Below are positions 35,033 to 43,787 of a stretch of DNA of 64,000 nucleotides, in pieces (the stretch's first letter is position 1; each line of letters begins with the position of its first letter). Under the pieces are notes generated by a model. The model saw only the letters and a list, made by a program, of their open reading frames with translations. It was not told the DNA's origin and did no database searches. The position numbers and the translations under genes were made by a program. Origin of the DNA: JBHJGP01 sp050331695 (GTDB taxonomy: Bacteria > Pseudomonadota > Alphaproteobacteria > Geminicoccales > Geminicoccaceae). Location of the stretch: contig JBHJGP010000006.1 in NCBI GenBank assembly GCA_050331695.1, positions 32,528 through 96,527 on the forward strand, read 5' to 3'.

Positions 35033-36115
35033 TTACAGGCGGCGGCCGTTCTCGGCGTCGAACAGGGAGAGGTGCTGGCTGTCGAAGCTGAGTGCAATCG
35101 GCGTTCCGGGGCGAAACTCTCGTTCGCCGGACAGACGAACGCCTAGGGAGATATCGCGGTCGCTGCACCAGATGAGACTGTCGGCACCCATGGGCTCGAC
35201 GATGTCGACGGCGAGACCGTCCAGACGGCCGGAGCCGATCTCTTCGTTGCTGAGATTTTCCGGCCGGATGCCGAGCGTGACCGGCCCGTCGACCGGCGGT
35301 TCCCCGTCGAAGTCATAGCCATTCAGCGGCATCGTGTGACTTTGGGTCAAGAACGCCAGCCCATCGCCGTTGCGCTTAAGACGGCCATCGAGAAAATTCA
35401 TGCGCGGCGAGCCGACGAAGCCGGCCACGAACCGGTTTGCCGGCCGGTGGTAGATGTCCGATGGCGTGCCCAATTGCTGGATCTCAAGAGCCTGCATCAC
35501 CGCGATCCGGTCGGCCAGGGTCAGCGCCTCGATCTGATCGTGGGTGACGTAGATCATGGTCGCGGTCAGCTGCTGATGCAGGCGTTTGATTTCGAAACGT
35601 AGTTCGTTGCGGAGCTGCGCGTCCAGATTGGACAGGGGCTCGTCGAACAGGAAAACGTCGGCATCGCGAACCAGCGCCCGGCCGATCGCGACCCGCTGGC
35701 GTTGGCCGCCGGAAAGCTGTTCCGGACGTCGGTCTAGCAGATGCTCGATTTGGAGCATGGCGGCGGCTTCGGCGACCCGGCTGTCGATCTCCGCTTTTGG
35801 CGTTTTCGCCATTTTCAGACCGAACGACATGTTTTCGCGGACATTCATCCGCGGATAGAGTGCGTAGGACTGAAAAACCATGGCGATGCCGCGGTCCTTC
35901 GGCTCCTCCCAGGTCACGTTCTTATCGCCGATCCAGAGCTGGCCCTGATCGACATCGAGAAGGCCGGCGATGGCATTGAGAAGCGTGGATTTCCCACAAC
36001 CGGACGGTCCCAACAGGACCAGAAACTCGCCGTCCGCCACCTCAAGATCCAGGCCGTCAAAGACCCGCGTGGAACCGAACGCGACGCTGACACTCCGGAC
36101 CGAAACCCCCGCCAT
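35033..36115 (-). CDS. Sugar ABC transporter ATP-binding protein (MsmK/UgpC family)
   Basis: Importer ATPase, 360 residues. Walker A is LGPSGCGKSTLLN, the signature LSGGQRQRVAIGRAL, Walker B VFLFDEPLSNLD, and the switch histidine is in VTHDQIEAL. The C-terminal regulatory OB-fold (about residues 235-360, with GIRPEN) is complete. It sits 3 bases after the MalG-type permease stop. Because the importer at 57-61 kb has no ATPase in its operon, this protein or the one at 43788-44864 could serve it too. Confidence 0.94.
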   Translation of the reverse strand: MAGVSVRSVSVAFGSTRVFDGLDLEVADGEFLVLLGPSGCGKSTLLNAIAGLLDVDQGQLWIGDKNVTWEEPKDRGIAMVFQSYALYPRMNVRENMSFGLKMAKTPKAEIDSRVAEAAAMLQIEHLLDRRPEQLSGGQRQRVAIGRALVRDADVFLFDEPLSNLDAQLRNELRFEIKRLHQQLTATMIYVTHDQIEALTLADRIAVMQALEIQQLGTPSDIYHRPANRFVAGFVGSPRMNFLDGRLKRNGDGLAFLTQSHTMPLNGYDFDGEPPVDGPVTLGIRPENLSNEEIGSGRLDGLAVDIVEPMGADSLIWCSDRDISLGVRLSGEREFRPGTPIALSFDSQHLSLFDAENGRRL

Positions 36116-36118
36116 CCT

Positions 36119-37006
36119 CTAGCCCTTCACCGCGCCGGCGGCGATGCCGCGCACGAACCAGCGCCCTGAGACGAAATAGACGACCAAGGGCACGAGGCCG
36201 GTCAGCATGGTCGCGGCCATATCGACGTTGTAGAGCCGCTCACCTTGCTGGGAGTTGACGATATTGTTGAGCTGCACCGTCATCGGCAGGTTGTCCCGGC
36301 CAGCGAAAGTGAGGCCCAGGATAAAGTCGTTCCATATGCCAGTGACTTGAAGAATGACCGCGACGATCAAGATCGGCGTCGACATCGGCAGCATCACCTT
36401 GCTGAAGATGGTCCAGAAACCGCCGCCATCCACCCGGGCCGCATTGAACAGCTCTTGGGGCAGGGACGCGTAAAAATTGCGGAATAGGAGCGTCATCACG
36501 GGCATGCCGAAAATGGTATGAACCACGACGATGCCGAACAGCGAGTTGTAAATGCCGAACGTCGAAAACAAACGGACCAGCGGATAGAGAAAGATCTGGT
36601 AGGGGATGAAGGCGCCGCAGAGCAGGATCGCGAAAAACAGATTGGCGCCCTTCACCCGCCAGAACGAAAGCGCGTAGCCGTTCACCGCGCCGACGAAGAT
36701 CGAGAGGATCACCGACGGCACCAGAATTTGGATCGAATTCCAGAAGCCGACCTTGATGCCCTCGCAGGTGAGACCGGTGCAGGCCGAGGTCCAGGCTTGA
36801 ACCCACGGCTCAAAGGTCAAATCGATCGGAAAGGCCAGAAGATTGCCCTCACGGATCTCAGCCATCGGCTTCAGCGAGGTGAGGATCATGATCCAGAGCG
36901 GCAGCAGGAAGAACAGGGCGGCCGTGATCAGAAATGCGTACACGCCGAGCCGGGCGACGCTGAGCGTCTTCGGTTTGCGGCCCTCAGGGACCGCGGCCGT
37001 CGCCAT
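36119..37006 (-). CDS. Sugar ABC transporter permease (MalG family)
   Basis: Inner-membrane permease, 295 residues, with six hydrophobic segments. The EAA loop is ELFNAARVDGGGFWTIFSKV, followed by MLPMSTPILIVAVILQ. The ATG at 37006 overlaps the upstream TGA by one base (TGATG); a GTG one codon earlier is possible. N-terminal cytoplasmic stretch, then ALFFLLPLWIMILTSLKP, typical MalG. Complete. Confidence 0.93.
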   Translation of the reverse strand: MATAAVPEGRKPKTLSVARLGVYAFLITAALFFLLPLWIMILTSLKPMAEIREGNLLAFPIDLTFEPWVQAWTSACTGLTCEGIKVGFWNSIQILVPSVILSIFVGAVNGYALSFWRVKGANLFFAILLCGAFIPYQIFLYPLVRLFSTFGIYNSLFGIVVVHTIFGMPVMTLLFRNFYASLPQELFNAARVDGGGFWTIFSKVMLPMSTPILIVAVILQVTGIWNDFILGLTFAGRDNLPMTVQLNNIVNSQQGERLYNVDMAATMLTGLVPLVVYFVSGRWFVRGIAAGAVKG

Positions 37007-37935
37007 CACCGGCGCTCCTTGCCGCCAGGCCCATATTGCGAATAGAGCCAGGGCGCCAGAACGGCGGCGACAGTGACCAGCATGACCGTGGCGCAGGCCA
37101 TAGCGAGACCAACATTGGTCCTTTGGAACAGGTGGTCCATGACGAACTTGGCCGGCACGTCGGTGGCAATGCCAGGCCCGCCCTTGGTCATGGCGACCAC
37201 CAGGTCATAGACCTTAACCACGGCGATCGCGAGGAGCAGCGTGGCGGTAATCACCATCGGCTTGAGCATCGGCAAGACGATCGAGACGTAGACCCGCCAG
37301 GTGGGAATGCCGTCGACCTTGGTGGCCTTCCAGATGTCCGCATCCACGCCCCGGAGACCCGCCAGCAAGATCGCCATGACCAGGCCCGCCGCCTGCCAGA
37401 CGCCGGCGATCACGACGGTGTAGATCGCCATCTCCCGATTGACGAGCCAGTCGAAGCTGAAGCTCTCGAAGCCCGTGTCACGCACAAGTTTCTGCAGGCC
37501 CAGGGTAGGGTTGAGAAACCACTGCCAGACCAGGCCGGTAACGATGAAGGAGAGCGCGTGGGGGTAGAGATAGACCGTGCGGAAAAAGCCTTCGGCCCGG
37601 ATCCGCTGATCGATGAACACGGCCAGCAAAAAACCGAGGATGAGGCAGGCGGCCATGAACAGCACGCCGAAGATCAGGACATTCTCGACAGCGATCTGAA
37701 AGCGCGTGCTGGCGAACAGGCGCTCATACTGATCGAAGCCGACCCAGTCGAGCGTCGGCAGAAGCTTGGAACTGGTGAAGGAGAGCCGCACGGTCCAAAG
37801 CATGCAGCCCAGATAGACGACAAGCACGATCAGACCGGCCGGTATCAGCGCCGTAGTGGCCGGCACTTGCCGCCAGAACCGCCTTGTTCTGGCGGCCTTG
37901 GCGTCTTGGGCCTGGGAGGGAAGAGCGATGGCCAT
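37006..37935 (-). CDS. Sugar ABC transporter permease (MalF family)
   Basis: Inner-membrane permease, 309 residues, with six predicted helices. The cytoplasmic EAA loop is IWKATKVDGIPTWRVYVSIV, followed by LPMLKPMVITATLLLAIAVV. It partners the MalG-type protein downstream. The gap before it, after the binding-protein gene, holds a hairpin. The N-terminal segment AKAARTRRFWRQVPATTALI places the start confidently. Confidence 0.93.
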   Translation of the reverse strand: MAIALPSQAQDAKAARTRRFWRQVPATTALIPAGLIVLVVYLGCMLWTVRLSFTSSKLLPTLDWVGFDQYERLFASTRFQIAVENVLIFGVLFMAACLILGFLLAVFIDQRIRAEGFFRTVYLYPHALSFIVTGLVWQWFLNPTLGLQKLVRDTGFESFSFDWLVNREMAIYTVVIAGVWQAAGLVMAILLAGLRGVDADIWKATKVDGIPTWRVYVSIVLPMLKPMVITATLLLAIAVVKVYDLVVAMTKGGPGIATDVPAKFVMDHLFQRTNVGLAMACATVMLVTVAAVLAPWLYSQYGPGGKERR

Positions 37936-37956
37936 GGGTTCTCACCCGCGCGCTTA

Positions 37957-37981
37957 CCGGCGCAGTCATATCCCGCGCCGG
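37957..37981 (-). promoter_or_regulatory. Intercistronic GC hairpin between binding-protein and permease genes
   Basis: 7-bp inverted repeat CCGGCGC / GCGCCGG with an 11-nt loop in the 60-bp gap after the sugar-binding-protein stop. No T-run. Weaker than its counterparts at 798-827 and 41732-41755 but in the same position in the operon. Confidence 0.45.
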
Positions 37982-37995
37982 CTTCGGGGGTTGGG

Positions 37996-39231
37996 TCAGC
38001 CGGCGGTCTCGATCGCGCTCACATAGTTCTCGACGAACGTGTCGACGTCCATGGATGGCGTGTTCCAGAACTCGGTCACCACATCATCGAGCGCGCCCAT
38101 CAAGTCCGGTGTCGCCAAATAGTTGGCGCCGGGTACCTGTTTACTCTCGTCCTGGAGCAAGCTCATGCCGTGCTGGGCGCAAGGGTCCATTGCGGAAACG
38201 TCAACGTCCAACCGTACCGGCACTGAGCCCTTCTTCATGTAGAACGCAACCTGGGTATCCGGCGACATCATTATCGTGGCGAGGGTGATTTGTCCTGCCT
38301 GGTGCGCCGGGTCCTCTACCTGGGGAAACACGAACACATCACCGCCCAGAACGTAGCCATTCTGTTCGTTCGGGACAACGCAGACATAGTCTTCGCCGGC
38401 CTCGAGCCCGGCGGCGATGAACTCGCCCTTGGCCCAGTCGCCCATAACCTGGGCGGCAGCCTGGCCGGTTATGACCATCGCGGTGGCGTCGTTCCAATTG
38501 CGACCGGGGCTGCCTTCGTCAACGAGATCACGAAGACCAACAAAGGTCTCGGCCACCTGCCGAAAGCCCTCGCCACGGACCGCCTCGACATCGTTACCGC
38601 CGAGTATGGCTAGATAGAGGTCCGGTCCACCTTCCGCGAGGAGCACCGCGTTGAAGGTCAAACGCTCCTGCCAAGGCTGTCCGCCAAACGCCAGCGGGAT
38701 CACACCCTGTTCGCGCAGCGCCGGTGCTGCCGCAATCAAGTCCTGATAGCTCGTCGGCGGCTCGATACCGGCCTTTTCCAAGACCTCTTTATTGTACCAG
38801 ATCCAGCTATCGCCGTGGATGTTGACCGGCACAGCGTAGAATTTGTCGTCTCGGGTTGCCGCCTCGATGATCACATCGGGGAGAGCGTCCCGCCAGCCGC
38901 CTTCCTGGGCGACGTCCTCGAGATCGCGCAGGAACCCGGCCTCGACCAGTTCGTCGAACTGCTTGCCGGTGTTGAACTGCATGGCCGACGGCGCGTCCCC
39001 GCCGATAATCCGATTAATCCCCTGATTGCGGGCGTTCTCGCCACCGGCGATGGCGCTGTCGATCCACTCGCCGCCGGCCTTCTCGAAGGCACTCGCGAAC
39101 TCAGCGACCGCCGCAGATTCGCCGCCGGAGGTCCACCAGTGGATCACCTCGATTGTTTTGTCGTTGGCGAAAGCCGCGACCGGAGCCGCCAACAAAATTG
39201 CCGCCAGGAGCAACACATTCAGCTTGCGCAT
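37996..39231 (-). CDS. Sugar ABC transporter substrate-binding protein (family 1)
   Basis: Periplasmic sugar-binding protein of 411 residues. I start it at the ATG at 39231, because GGGAGG lies about 9 nt before it; the upstream ATG at 39240 abuts the Shine-Dalgarno and cannot use it. The signal peptide is RKLNVLLLAAILLAAPVAAFA, and the mature start DKTIEVIHWWTSGGESAAV is a family-1 hallmark. WYNKEVLEKAGIEPPTSYQD and WAKGEF follow. It heads the operon with permeases, ATPase, isomerase and dehydrogenase. Exact sugar unknown; a glucose/mannose-type relative is likely. Confidence 0.93.
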   Translation of the reverse strand: MRKLNVLLLAAILLAAPVAAFANDKTIEVIHWWTSGGESAAVAEFASAFEKAGGEWIDSAIAGGENARNQGINRIIGGDAPSAMQFNTGKQFDELVEAGFLRDLEDVAQEGGWRDALPDVIIEAATRDDKFYAVPVNIHGDSWIWYNKEVLEKAGIEPPTSYQDLIAAAPALREQGVIPLAFGGQPWQERLTFNAVLLAEGGPDLYLAILGGNDVEAVRGEGFRQVAETFVGLRDLVDEGSPGRNWNDATAMVITGQAAAQVMGDWAKGEFIAAGLEAGEDYVCVVPNEQNGYVLGGDVFVFPQVEDPAHQAGQITLATIMMSPDTQVAFYMKKGSVPVRLDVDVSAMDPCAQHGMSLLQDESKQVPGANYLATPDLMGALDDVVTEFWNTPSMDVDTFVENYVSAIETAG

Positions 39232-39319
39232 GAGGTTCATCCTCCCTGATATCGCGCTTGTGGCCTAAGCTTTGACACATGCCGCACGCCTTTTAAAGTA
39301 GGCTTAGGGTTCCCGTGCC

Positions 39320-40261
39320 CTACATCGCCCGTTCGTGCACCAGGATCGCGGCCGCCAAATCCTCCAGCGCCGTGCCAACCGATTTGAAAACGGTGATCTG
39401 ATCTTCGTGAGCGCGACCGGGGTGGCTTCCGCGCGTCAGCCGGAAAAGATCTGCGGCGATCTTTTCCTCTGCGAGGGCGCCGCTGCTGGTGGCTTGGACG
39501 ATGTCACCTGCCTCCTTGAGCGCGCCTTCACGGGTATCGACCGCGACCAGGTCGGCGCGGGCGAAAACCGCATCGTCGCTTTCGCGCATTGTCGGTGTGA
39601 AGGCGCCTACGAGATCGACATGGACGCCGGGCATGAGCCAATCGCCCCTGACGATCGGTTCCGTCGAAAGTGTCGCGCAAGAGATGATGTCAGCGCGCCG
39701 CGTCGCGGCTTCGAGATCGCCTGCGGGTACGGCTTCGAAATCCCGGTTGGCAAGCGCCTCGACGGTCCGCTCGATCGATCCCCGACTGCGTCCGTGAACC
39801 AGTATCCGCTTAATCGGCCGAACCGCCGCATGTGCCTCTGCCAGATTGGTGCTCAGCCGACCGGTGGCGCAGAGGAGCAATGTGGAGGCATCCTTCCTCG
39901 CCAGATAGTCCGCCGCCAGCGCGGAAGCCGCCGCGGTACGTCGGGCGGTGAGCTCGCCACCATCGATGCTCGCAAGCGGCGCTCCGGTATCACCGTCGAA
40001 CAGCATGTAGGTCGCGTTGACCGCCGCCAGATCCCGATCGGCGTTACCGGGAAAGACGGTCACCAGTTTGACGCCGATGAAGCCCTCAGCCTGCCAGGCC
40101 GGCATCAGCAACATGACCGCGTCCGGCTGGCCCGCGCGCGGCACGGTGTGATGGTGACGAACCGGGGCCTCGCAGCCCGCGACGAAGGCATGCCTGAGCG
40201 CTTCCACCAGATCGGGCCAAGCGAGCGCGGCGCGGACGTCATCGGCGGTGGCGATCCTCAT
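39320..40261 (-). CDS. Ornithine cyclodeaminase / mu-crystallin family protein
   Basis: NAD(P)-binding protein of 313 residues; relatives are ornithine cyclodeaminases, alanine dehydrogenases and ketimine (pyrroline-2-carboxylate) reductases. The ATG at 40261 follows GAGGGGAG. Family sequences: GVKLVTVFPGN (the substrate lysine), DGDTGAPLASIDGGELTARR, and DLVGAFTPTMRE. The nucleotide loop, usually GxGxQA, reads CATGRLSTNLAEAH, with only the second Gly kept. Cofactor binding may therefore differ. It lies 89 bases upstream of the sugar importer on the same strand and diverges from a second importer, so its pathway is unclear. Confidence 0.85.
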   Translation of the reverse strand: MRIATADDVRAALAWPDLVEALRHAFVAGCEAPVRHHHTVPRAGQPDAVMLLMPAWQAEGFIGVKLVTVFPGNADRDLAAVNATYMLFDGDTGAPLASIDGGELTARRTAAASALAADYLARKDASTLLLCATGRLSTNLAEAHAAVRPIKRILVHGRSRGSIERTVEALANRDFEAVPAGDLEAATRRADIISCATLSTEPIVRGDWLMPGVHVDLVGAFTPTMRESDDAVFARADLVAVDTREGALKEAGDIVQATSSGALAEEKIAADLFRLTRGSHPGRAHEDQITVFKSVGTALEDLAAAILVHERAM

Positions 40262-40360
40262 CGGCTCCCCTCGGCAATGAAAGCGTCACAAACAAGGCGT
40301 AGCTGACGCCCGTTCTTGGTGGAACGTCAACCATCAGAAAACAACAAGGGGTGATGAGGC

Positions 40361-41722
40361 ATGAGACAGATGGTGAGGTCGAGCCTTCTGGCAGCCGCAG
40401 CGGTCGTGGCCATGGCAGGTTGGTCGCCAAATGCTGCAAGCGAAGAGATCACGCTCAAGCTGTGGAGCCGGGCCGATCCGTCCGGGCCGCTTCGCGCCGG
40501 CAACATCGTCGCCGCCGCCGAGCAACTGAACCGGATGCTGGCGGCAGCCGGCAGCGAGAACCAGGTCGTGATCGACGTCTTCGAGAGTAATGCGGAAGGA
40601 TTTGACGCCGACGCCCTCGAGATGCTGCGGGCGTTCGCCGTCGACCAGGGCCCTGATCTGTACGTGGCGGCCCATGAGTGGATCGGTGCCTTCGTCGAGG
40701 AAGGCTACGCCATGCAGTTGGATGAGCACATCGAGGCCAATCCCGAGCTCTACGGCGATATCATCGAGGGCTTGTGGGAATCGGTGTCCTACAAAGGCGG
40801 CATCTACGGCGTTCCCCAGGACAGCGAAGTCCGCATGTTCTTCTACGACAAGGAGATGCTGCGCCAGATCGGCAAGGACGAGGAATTCATCGAGAGCTTG
40901 CCGGCGAAGGTCGAGGCGGGCGAGTTCACCGCCCACGACGTGACCGATCTCGCCAAGGAGGTGGTCGACGGCGGCGCCGCCCAATATGGCATCGTCCACC
41001 GGCCCAATGTCGGCCCCGATTTCCAGATGATCATGGCGAGCTTCGGCATCGATCTCTACGACGAGGAACAGGGCAAGCTGCAGATGTCGGAGAGCCGGCT
41101 CGCCGCCTTCTACGACTGGCTCAAATACAGCGTCGATGCCGGGGTGATCCCGTCCAACATGACCGCCTGGTCCTGGGACGAGGTCCACGCCTCGTTCCGC
41201 CAGGACAAGACCTCCTTTATCAAGTTCCACGGCATCTGGAACGTGCCCGCCCAACTGGAAACCCGTGGGCTCGACAAGGACACCTATTTCAACGAGATCG
41301 GGTGGATGCACGCGCCCGCCGGCGAGCAGGGGGGCGAGCCCGCCAATCTGAGCCACCCGATCATCTATGCGGTGTCGCCTTTGTCCGAGCATGCCGAACT
41401 CGCCGCCTACGTCGTCGGCCTGGCCAGCCAGCCGGTTCTCAATACCGAGCATGCCGTGACCACGGGCCACACGCCCATCACCTACGGTCAGGCGGCAATG
41501 CCCAAATTCATCGAAGAGGGCTGGGCGCTGCAGGCGGGAACGCCGATGCTCGAGTATGCAACCTTCATGCCCAATCACGCCCGCATCGGCGAATACAACG
41601 CGATCCACTTCAAGGGTATCGAGGCGGTCGAGACCGGCCAGCTCGATCCCAAGGAAGCGGCAGCCTTCGTGGTTGAGGAACTTGAGGCCGAACTCGGCGA
41701 CGACGTCATCATTCTCGACTGA
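40361..41722 (+). CDS. Sugar ABC transporter substrate-binding protein (family 1)
   Basis: Periplasmic binding protein of 453 residues with signal peptide LLAAAAVVAMAGWSPNAAS and mature start EEITLKLWSRADPSGPLRAG. Characteristic stretches: MFFYDKEMLRQIG, WSWDEVHASFRQDKTSFIKF, and SLGEA-type closing regions are replaced by EAAAFVVEELEAELGDD. The ATG at 40361 follows GGGGTGATGAGG. It heads a plus-strand operon of permeases, ATPase, a phosphoesterase-fold enzyme and a SAM-hydrolase-family protein. Ligand unknown; the phosphoesterase suggests a phosphorylated or glycosylated sugar. Confidence 0.92.
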   Translation: MRQMVRSSLLAAAAVVAMAGWSPNAASEEITLKLWSRADPSGPLRAGNIVAAAEQLNRMLAAAGSENQVVIDVFESNAEGFDADALEMLRAFAVDQGPDLYVAAHEWIGAFVEEGYAMQLDEHIEANPELYGDIIEGLWESVSYKGGIYGVPQDSEVRMFFYDKEMLRQIGKDEEFIESLPAKVEAGEFTAHDVTDLAKEVVDGGAAQYGIVHRPNVGPDFQMIMASFGIDLYDEEQGKLQMSESRLAAFYDWLKYSVDAGVIPSNMTAWSWDEVHASFRQDKTSFIKFHGIWNVPAQLETRGLDKDTYFNEIGWMHAPAGEQGGEPANLSHPIIYAVSPLSEHAELAAYVVGLASQPVLNTEHAVTTGHTPITYGQAAMPKFIEEGWALQAGTPMLEYATFMPNHARIGEYNAIHFKGIEAVETGQLDPKEAAAFVVEELEAELGDDVIILD

Positions 41723-41731
41723 CGTCCGGGT

Positions 41732-41755
41732 GAGGGGCCGGAGACCCGGCCCCTC
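41732..41755 (+). promoter_or_regulatory. Intercistronic GC hairpin between binding-protein and permease genes
   Basis: Perfect 10-bp inverted repeat GAGGGGCCGG / CCGGCCCCTC with a 4-nt loop (AGAC), placed 9 bases after the binding-protein stop and 15 before the permease start. No T-run. Strongest of the plus-strand examples of this repeated arrangement. Confidence 0.65.
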
Positions 41756-41770
41756 CTACGTGGCTTGACG

Positions 41771-42682
41771 ATGACCACGAGCCAACAAGCCCGCCAGTGG
41801 CAAAACCTGGTCCTGTTCATGGGACCGGCAATTTTGCTTCTGTCTTGTTTCTTCATCGCACCGGTGGTGGTCAACATCGTCGTCGCCTTCACCGACATGG
41901 GCCGCGGGCTGCGGATCACCGAATTCACGACCGAGAATTTCGAACGCATGGTCACGCGCGACCGGCGCATCAGCCACACGCTGGCGGTGACAGCGATCTA
42001 CGTCTTCTTCACGCTCGCCATCTTCAATGTCACCTTCGGCCTTATTCTGGCGCTCACCACCACCGCGGTACCGGACCGGGTCGGCAGTTTCTTTCGCGCC
42101 GACTGGCTCTTGCCTCGGATCAGCCCGTCCGTGGTCAACGCGCTGCTCTGGGCCTGGGTCGTGGGACCGACGGACAGGGGCCTGATCAATCAGGTTGCGG
42201 TCGGTATGTTCGGCCTCGAGCCCTTGGATATGAAATCCGACCATGCGCTCGTGTTAATCGTGCTCGCCAATGGCTTCATCGGCGCGTCGATGGGCATGAT
42301 CATCTTCACCAGCGCGATCCGCGCCATCCCCGAGCACCTGTTCCACGCGGCTCGCTGTGACGGCGCCGGGCCGCTTGCCATCGCCTGGCACGTGACGCTG
42401 CCGGCGCTCCGCTGGCCCCTCTCGTTCATCACCGTTTACCAGACCCTCTCACTCCTGGTGAGCTTCGAATATATCTGGCTGATCACCAATGGCGGCCCGT
42501 TCTACGAGACCACGGTCTACGCGCTCTACGTCTATCAGCGGGCCTTCGGCAGCGGCCAATATGCCTATGGCGCGGCACTGGCGCTCGTGCTCGTCGCGAT
42601 CGGGATCATCGCCGCCCTTGCCATGTGGCGGTTCTTCGACATGAAGCGGCTGTTGCAGCAGCCTCGGATCGAGGTGCAGTGA
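41771..42682 (+). CDS. Sugar ABC transporter permease (MalF family)
   Basis: Inner-membrane permease, 303 residues from the ATG at 41771 (a TTG two codons earlier is less likely). Six hydrophobic segments; the EAA loop is HLFHAARCDGAGPLAIAWHV followed by TLPALRWPLSFITVYQ. It overlaps the next gene by one base (TGATG). Complete. Confidence 0.93.
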   Translation: MTTSQQARQWQNLVLFMGPAILLLSCFFIAPVVVNIVVAFTDMGRGLRITEFTTENFERMVTRDRRISHTLAVTAIYVFFTLAIFNVTFGLILALTTTAVPDRVGSFFRADWLLPRISPSVVNALLWAWVVGPTDRGLINQVAVGMFGLEPLDMKSDHALVLIVLANGFIGASMGMIIFTSAIRAIPEHLFHAARCDGAGPLAIAWHVTLPALRWPLSFITVYQTLSLLVSFEYIWLITNGGPFYETTVYALYVYQRAFGSGQYAYGAALALVLVAIGIIAALAMWRFFDMKRLLQQPRIEVQ

Positions 42683-43782
42683 TGGCGATTTCAGCGCTCC
42701 CGAGCAAGAGGGTTCGAGAAAGCCTTGATCAAAGCGAGGACTGGAGCGCTCTCGCCGCGAAGGGCAGGCGCGAACGCGCCGTGGGCCAGGGCCTTCTGCT
42801 GGCCTTTTTGATTACCGTCTCCCTGCCGATCCTGGTGCCCTATTTCTGGATGTTTACGATTTCGGTCTCGGCGAGAACGGGCGGGGTGGAATCCCTGGTC
42901 CTCTGGCGCGCCGTCGCGATCCTGGTGCCAATGGTGGTTGCGATCGGCCTGATGCGCCTGCTCGTCCAATCCCGCTTCGGTCAACTCCTAGGTGCGGCGG
43001 TCATTTTCGTCATCGCCGCGATCGCCATCTTCGTCTCGATCGGCCCGCATTTGCATCTGGAAAACTACGCTTTCCTAGCAACGCCGGATTTCATGCACGA
43101 AATCGAGAACCGGCGGGTGGCGACGATCGAAGCGCAGTTCCCCTGGGTCTGGACCGCCTTCTTTAACTCATTCCTTCTGGCAACCGTCCAGACGGTGATG
43201 GTGCTGACCGTCTCCACGCTCGCCGGCTACTACCTCTCCAGGTTCAATTTTCAGGGTCGGGCCAGTTTTCTGCAGGCGCTGCTGGTGCTCCACGCCTTCC
43301 CGGCCATGACCCTGATCATCCCGATTTTTCTTCTGATGTATTGGACCGGGCTTCTAGACACGCTCACCGGTGTGATCCTGGTGGTGACCACGCTCGAGCT
43401 GCCGTTCGCCATCTTCATCATGAAGGGCTTTTTCGACGCCGTTCCCTGGGAGATCGAGATGTCGGCGCTTACCGACGGCGCGTCCCGGCGTCAGGCCTTC
43501 TGGCAGGTTGTTCTGCCCCAGGTCCGGGTCGGCATGCTGGCGGTCGGCGTCTTCGCCTTCATCAAGGGCTGGGAGGAGTATGTCTTCGTCCGGACGCTTT
43601 TGTTCGAGAAGCAGAACTGGGTGATGAGCCTCTACATATTCTGGGTCGCGGACGAGATCATGGGCGTCGACTACGGCGTCGTGGCGGCGGTCGCGGTGTT
43701 CTACGTGATCCCGTCGGTCTTGCTTTACCTCTTCTGCCAGAAATATCTGGTGCAGATGAGAATCGGCGGGATCAAGGGGTAG
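42682..43782 (+). CDS. Sugar ABC transporter permease (MalG family) with an inserted membrane region
   Basis: Permease of 366 residues, about 80 longer than usual. After the first helix (LLLAFLITVSLPILVPYFWM) there is an insertion of roughly residues 70-120 containing two extra hydrophobic segments (ILVPMVVAIGLMRLLV and AAVIFVIAAIAIFVSIGP). The periplasmic loop and the remaining MalG core then follow. The EAA loop is IEMSALTDGASRRQAFWQVV. The ATG at 42682 overlaps the upstream stop. The insertion would change topology by two helices, keeping the C-terminus inside. Confidence 0.92.
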   Translation: MAISALPSKRVRESLDQSEDWSALAAKGRRERAVGQGLLLAFLITVSLPILVPYFWMFTISVSARTGGVESLVLWRAVAILVPMVVAIGLMRLLVQSRFGQLLGAAVIFVIAAIAIFVSIGPHLHLENYAFLATPDFMHEIENRRVATIEAQFPWVWTAFFNSFLLATVQTVMVLTVSTLAGYYLSRFNFQGRASFLQALLVLHAFPAMTLIIPIFLLMYWTGLLDTLTGVILVVTTLELPFAIFIMKGFFDAVPWEIEMSALTDGASRRQAFWQVVLPQVRVGMLAVGVFAFIKGWEEYVFVRTLLFEKQNWVMSLYIFWVADEIMGVDYGVVAAVAVFYVIPSVLLYLFCQKYLVQMRIGGIKG

Positions 43783-43787
43783 GGCGC

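Noticed and set aside
40334..41608. 424-codon minus-strand open frame opposite a sugar-binding-protein gene
   Set aside because: The plus-strand gene has signal peptide, Shine-Dalgarno and family motifs; the antisense product resembles no family.
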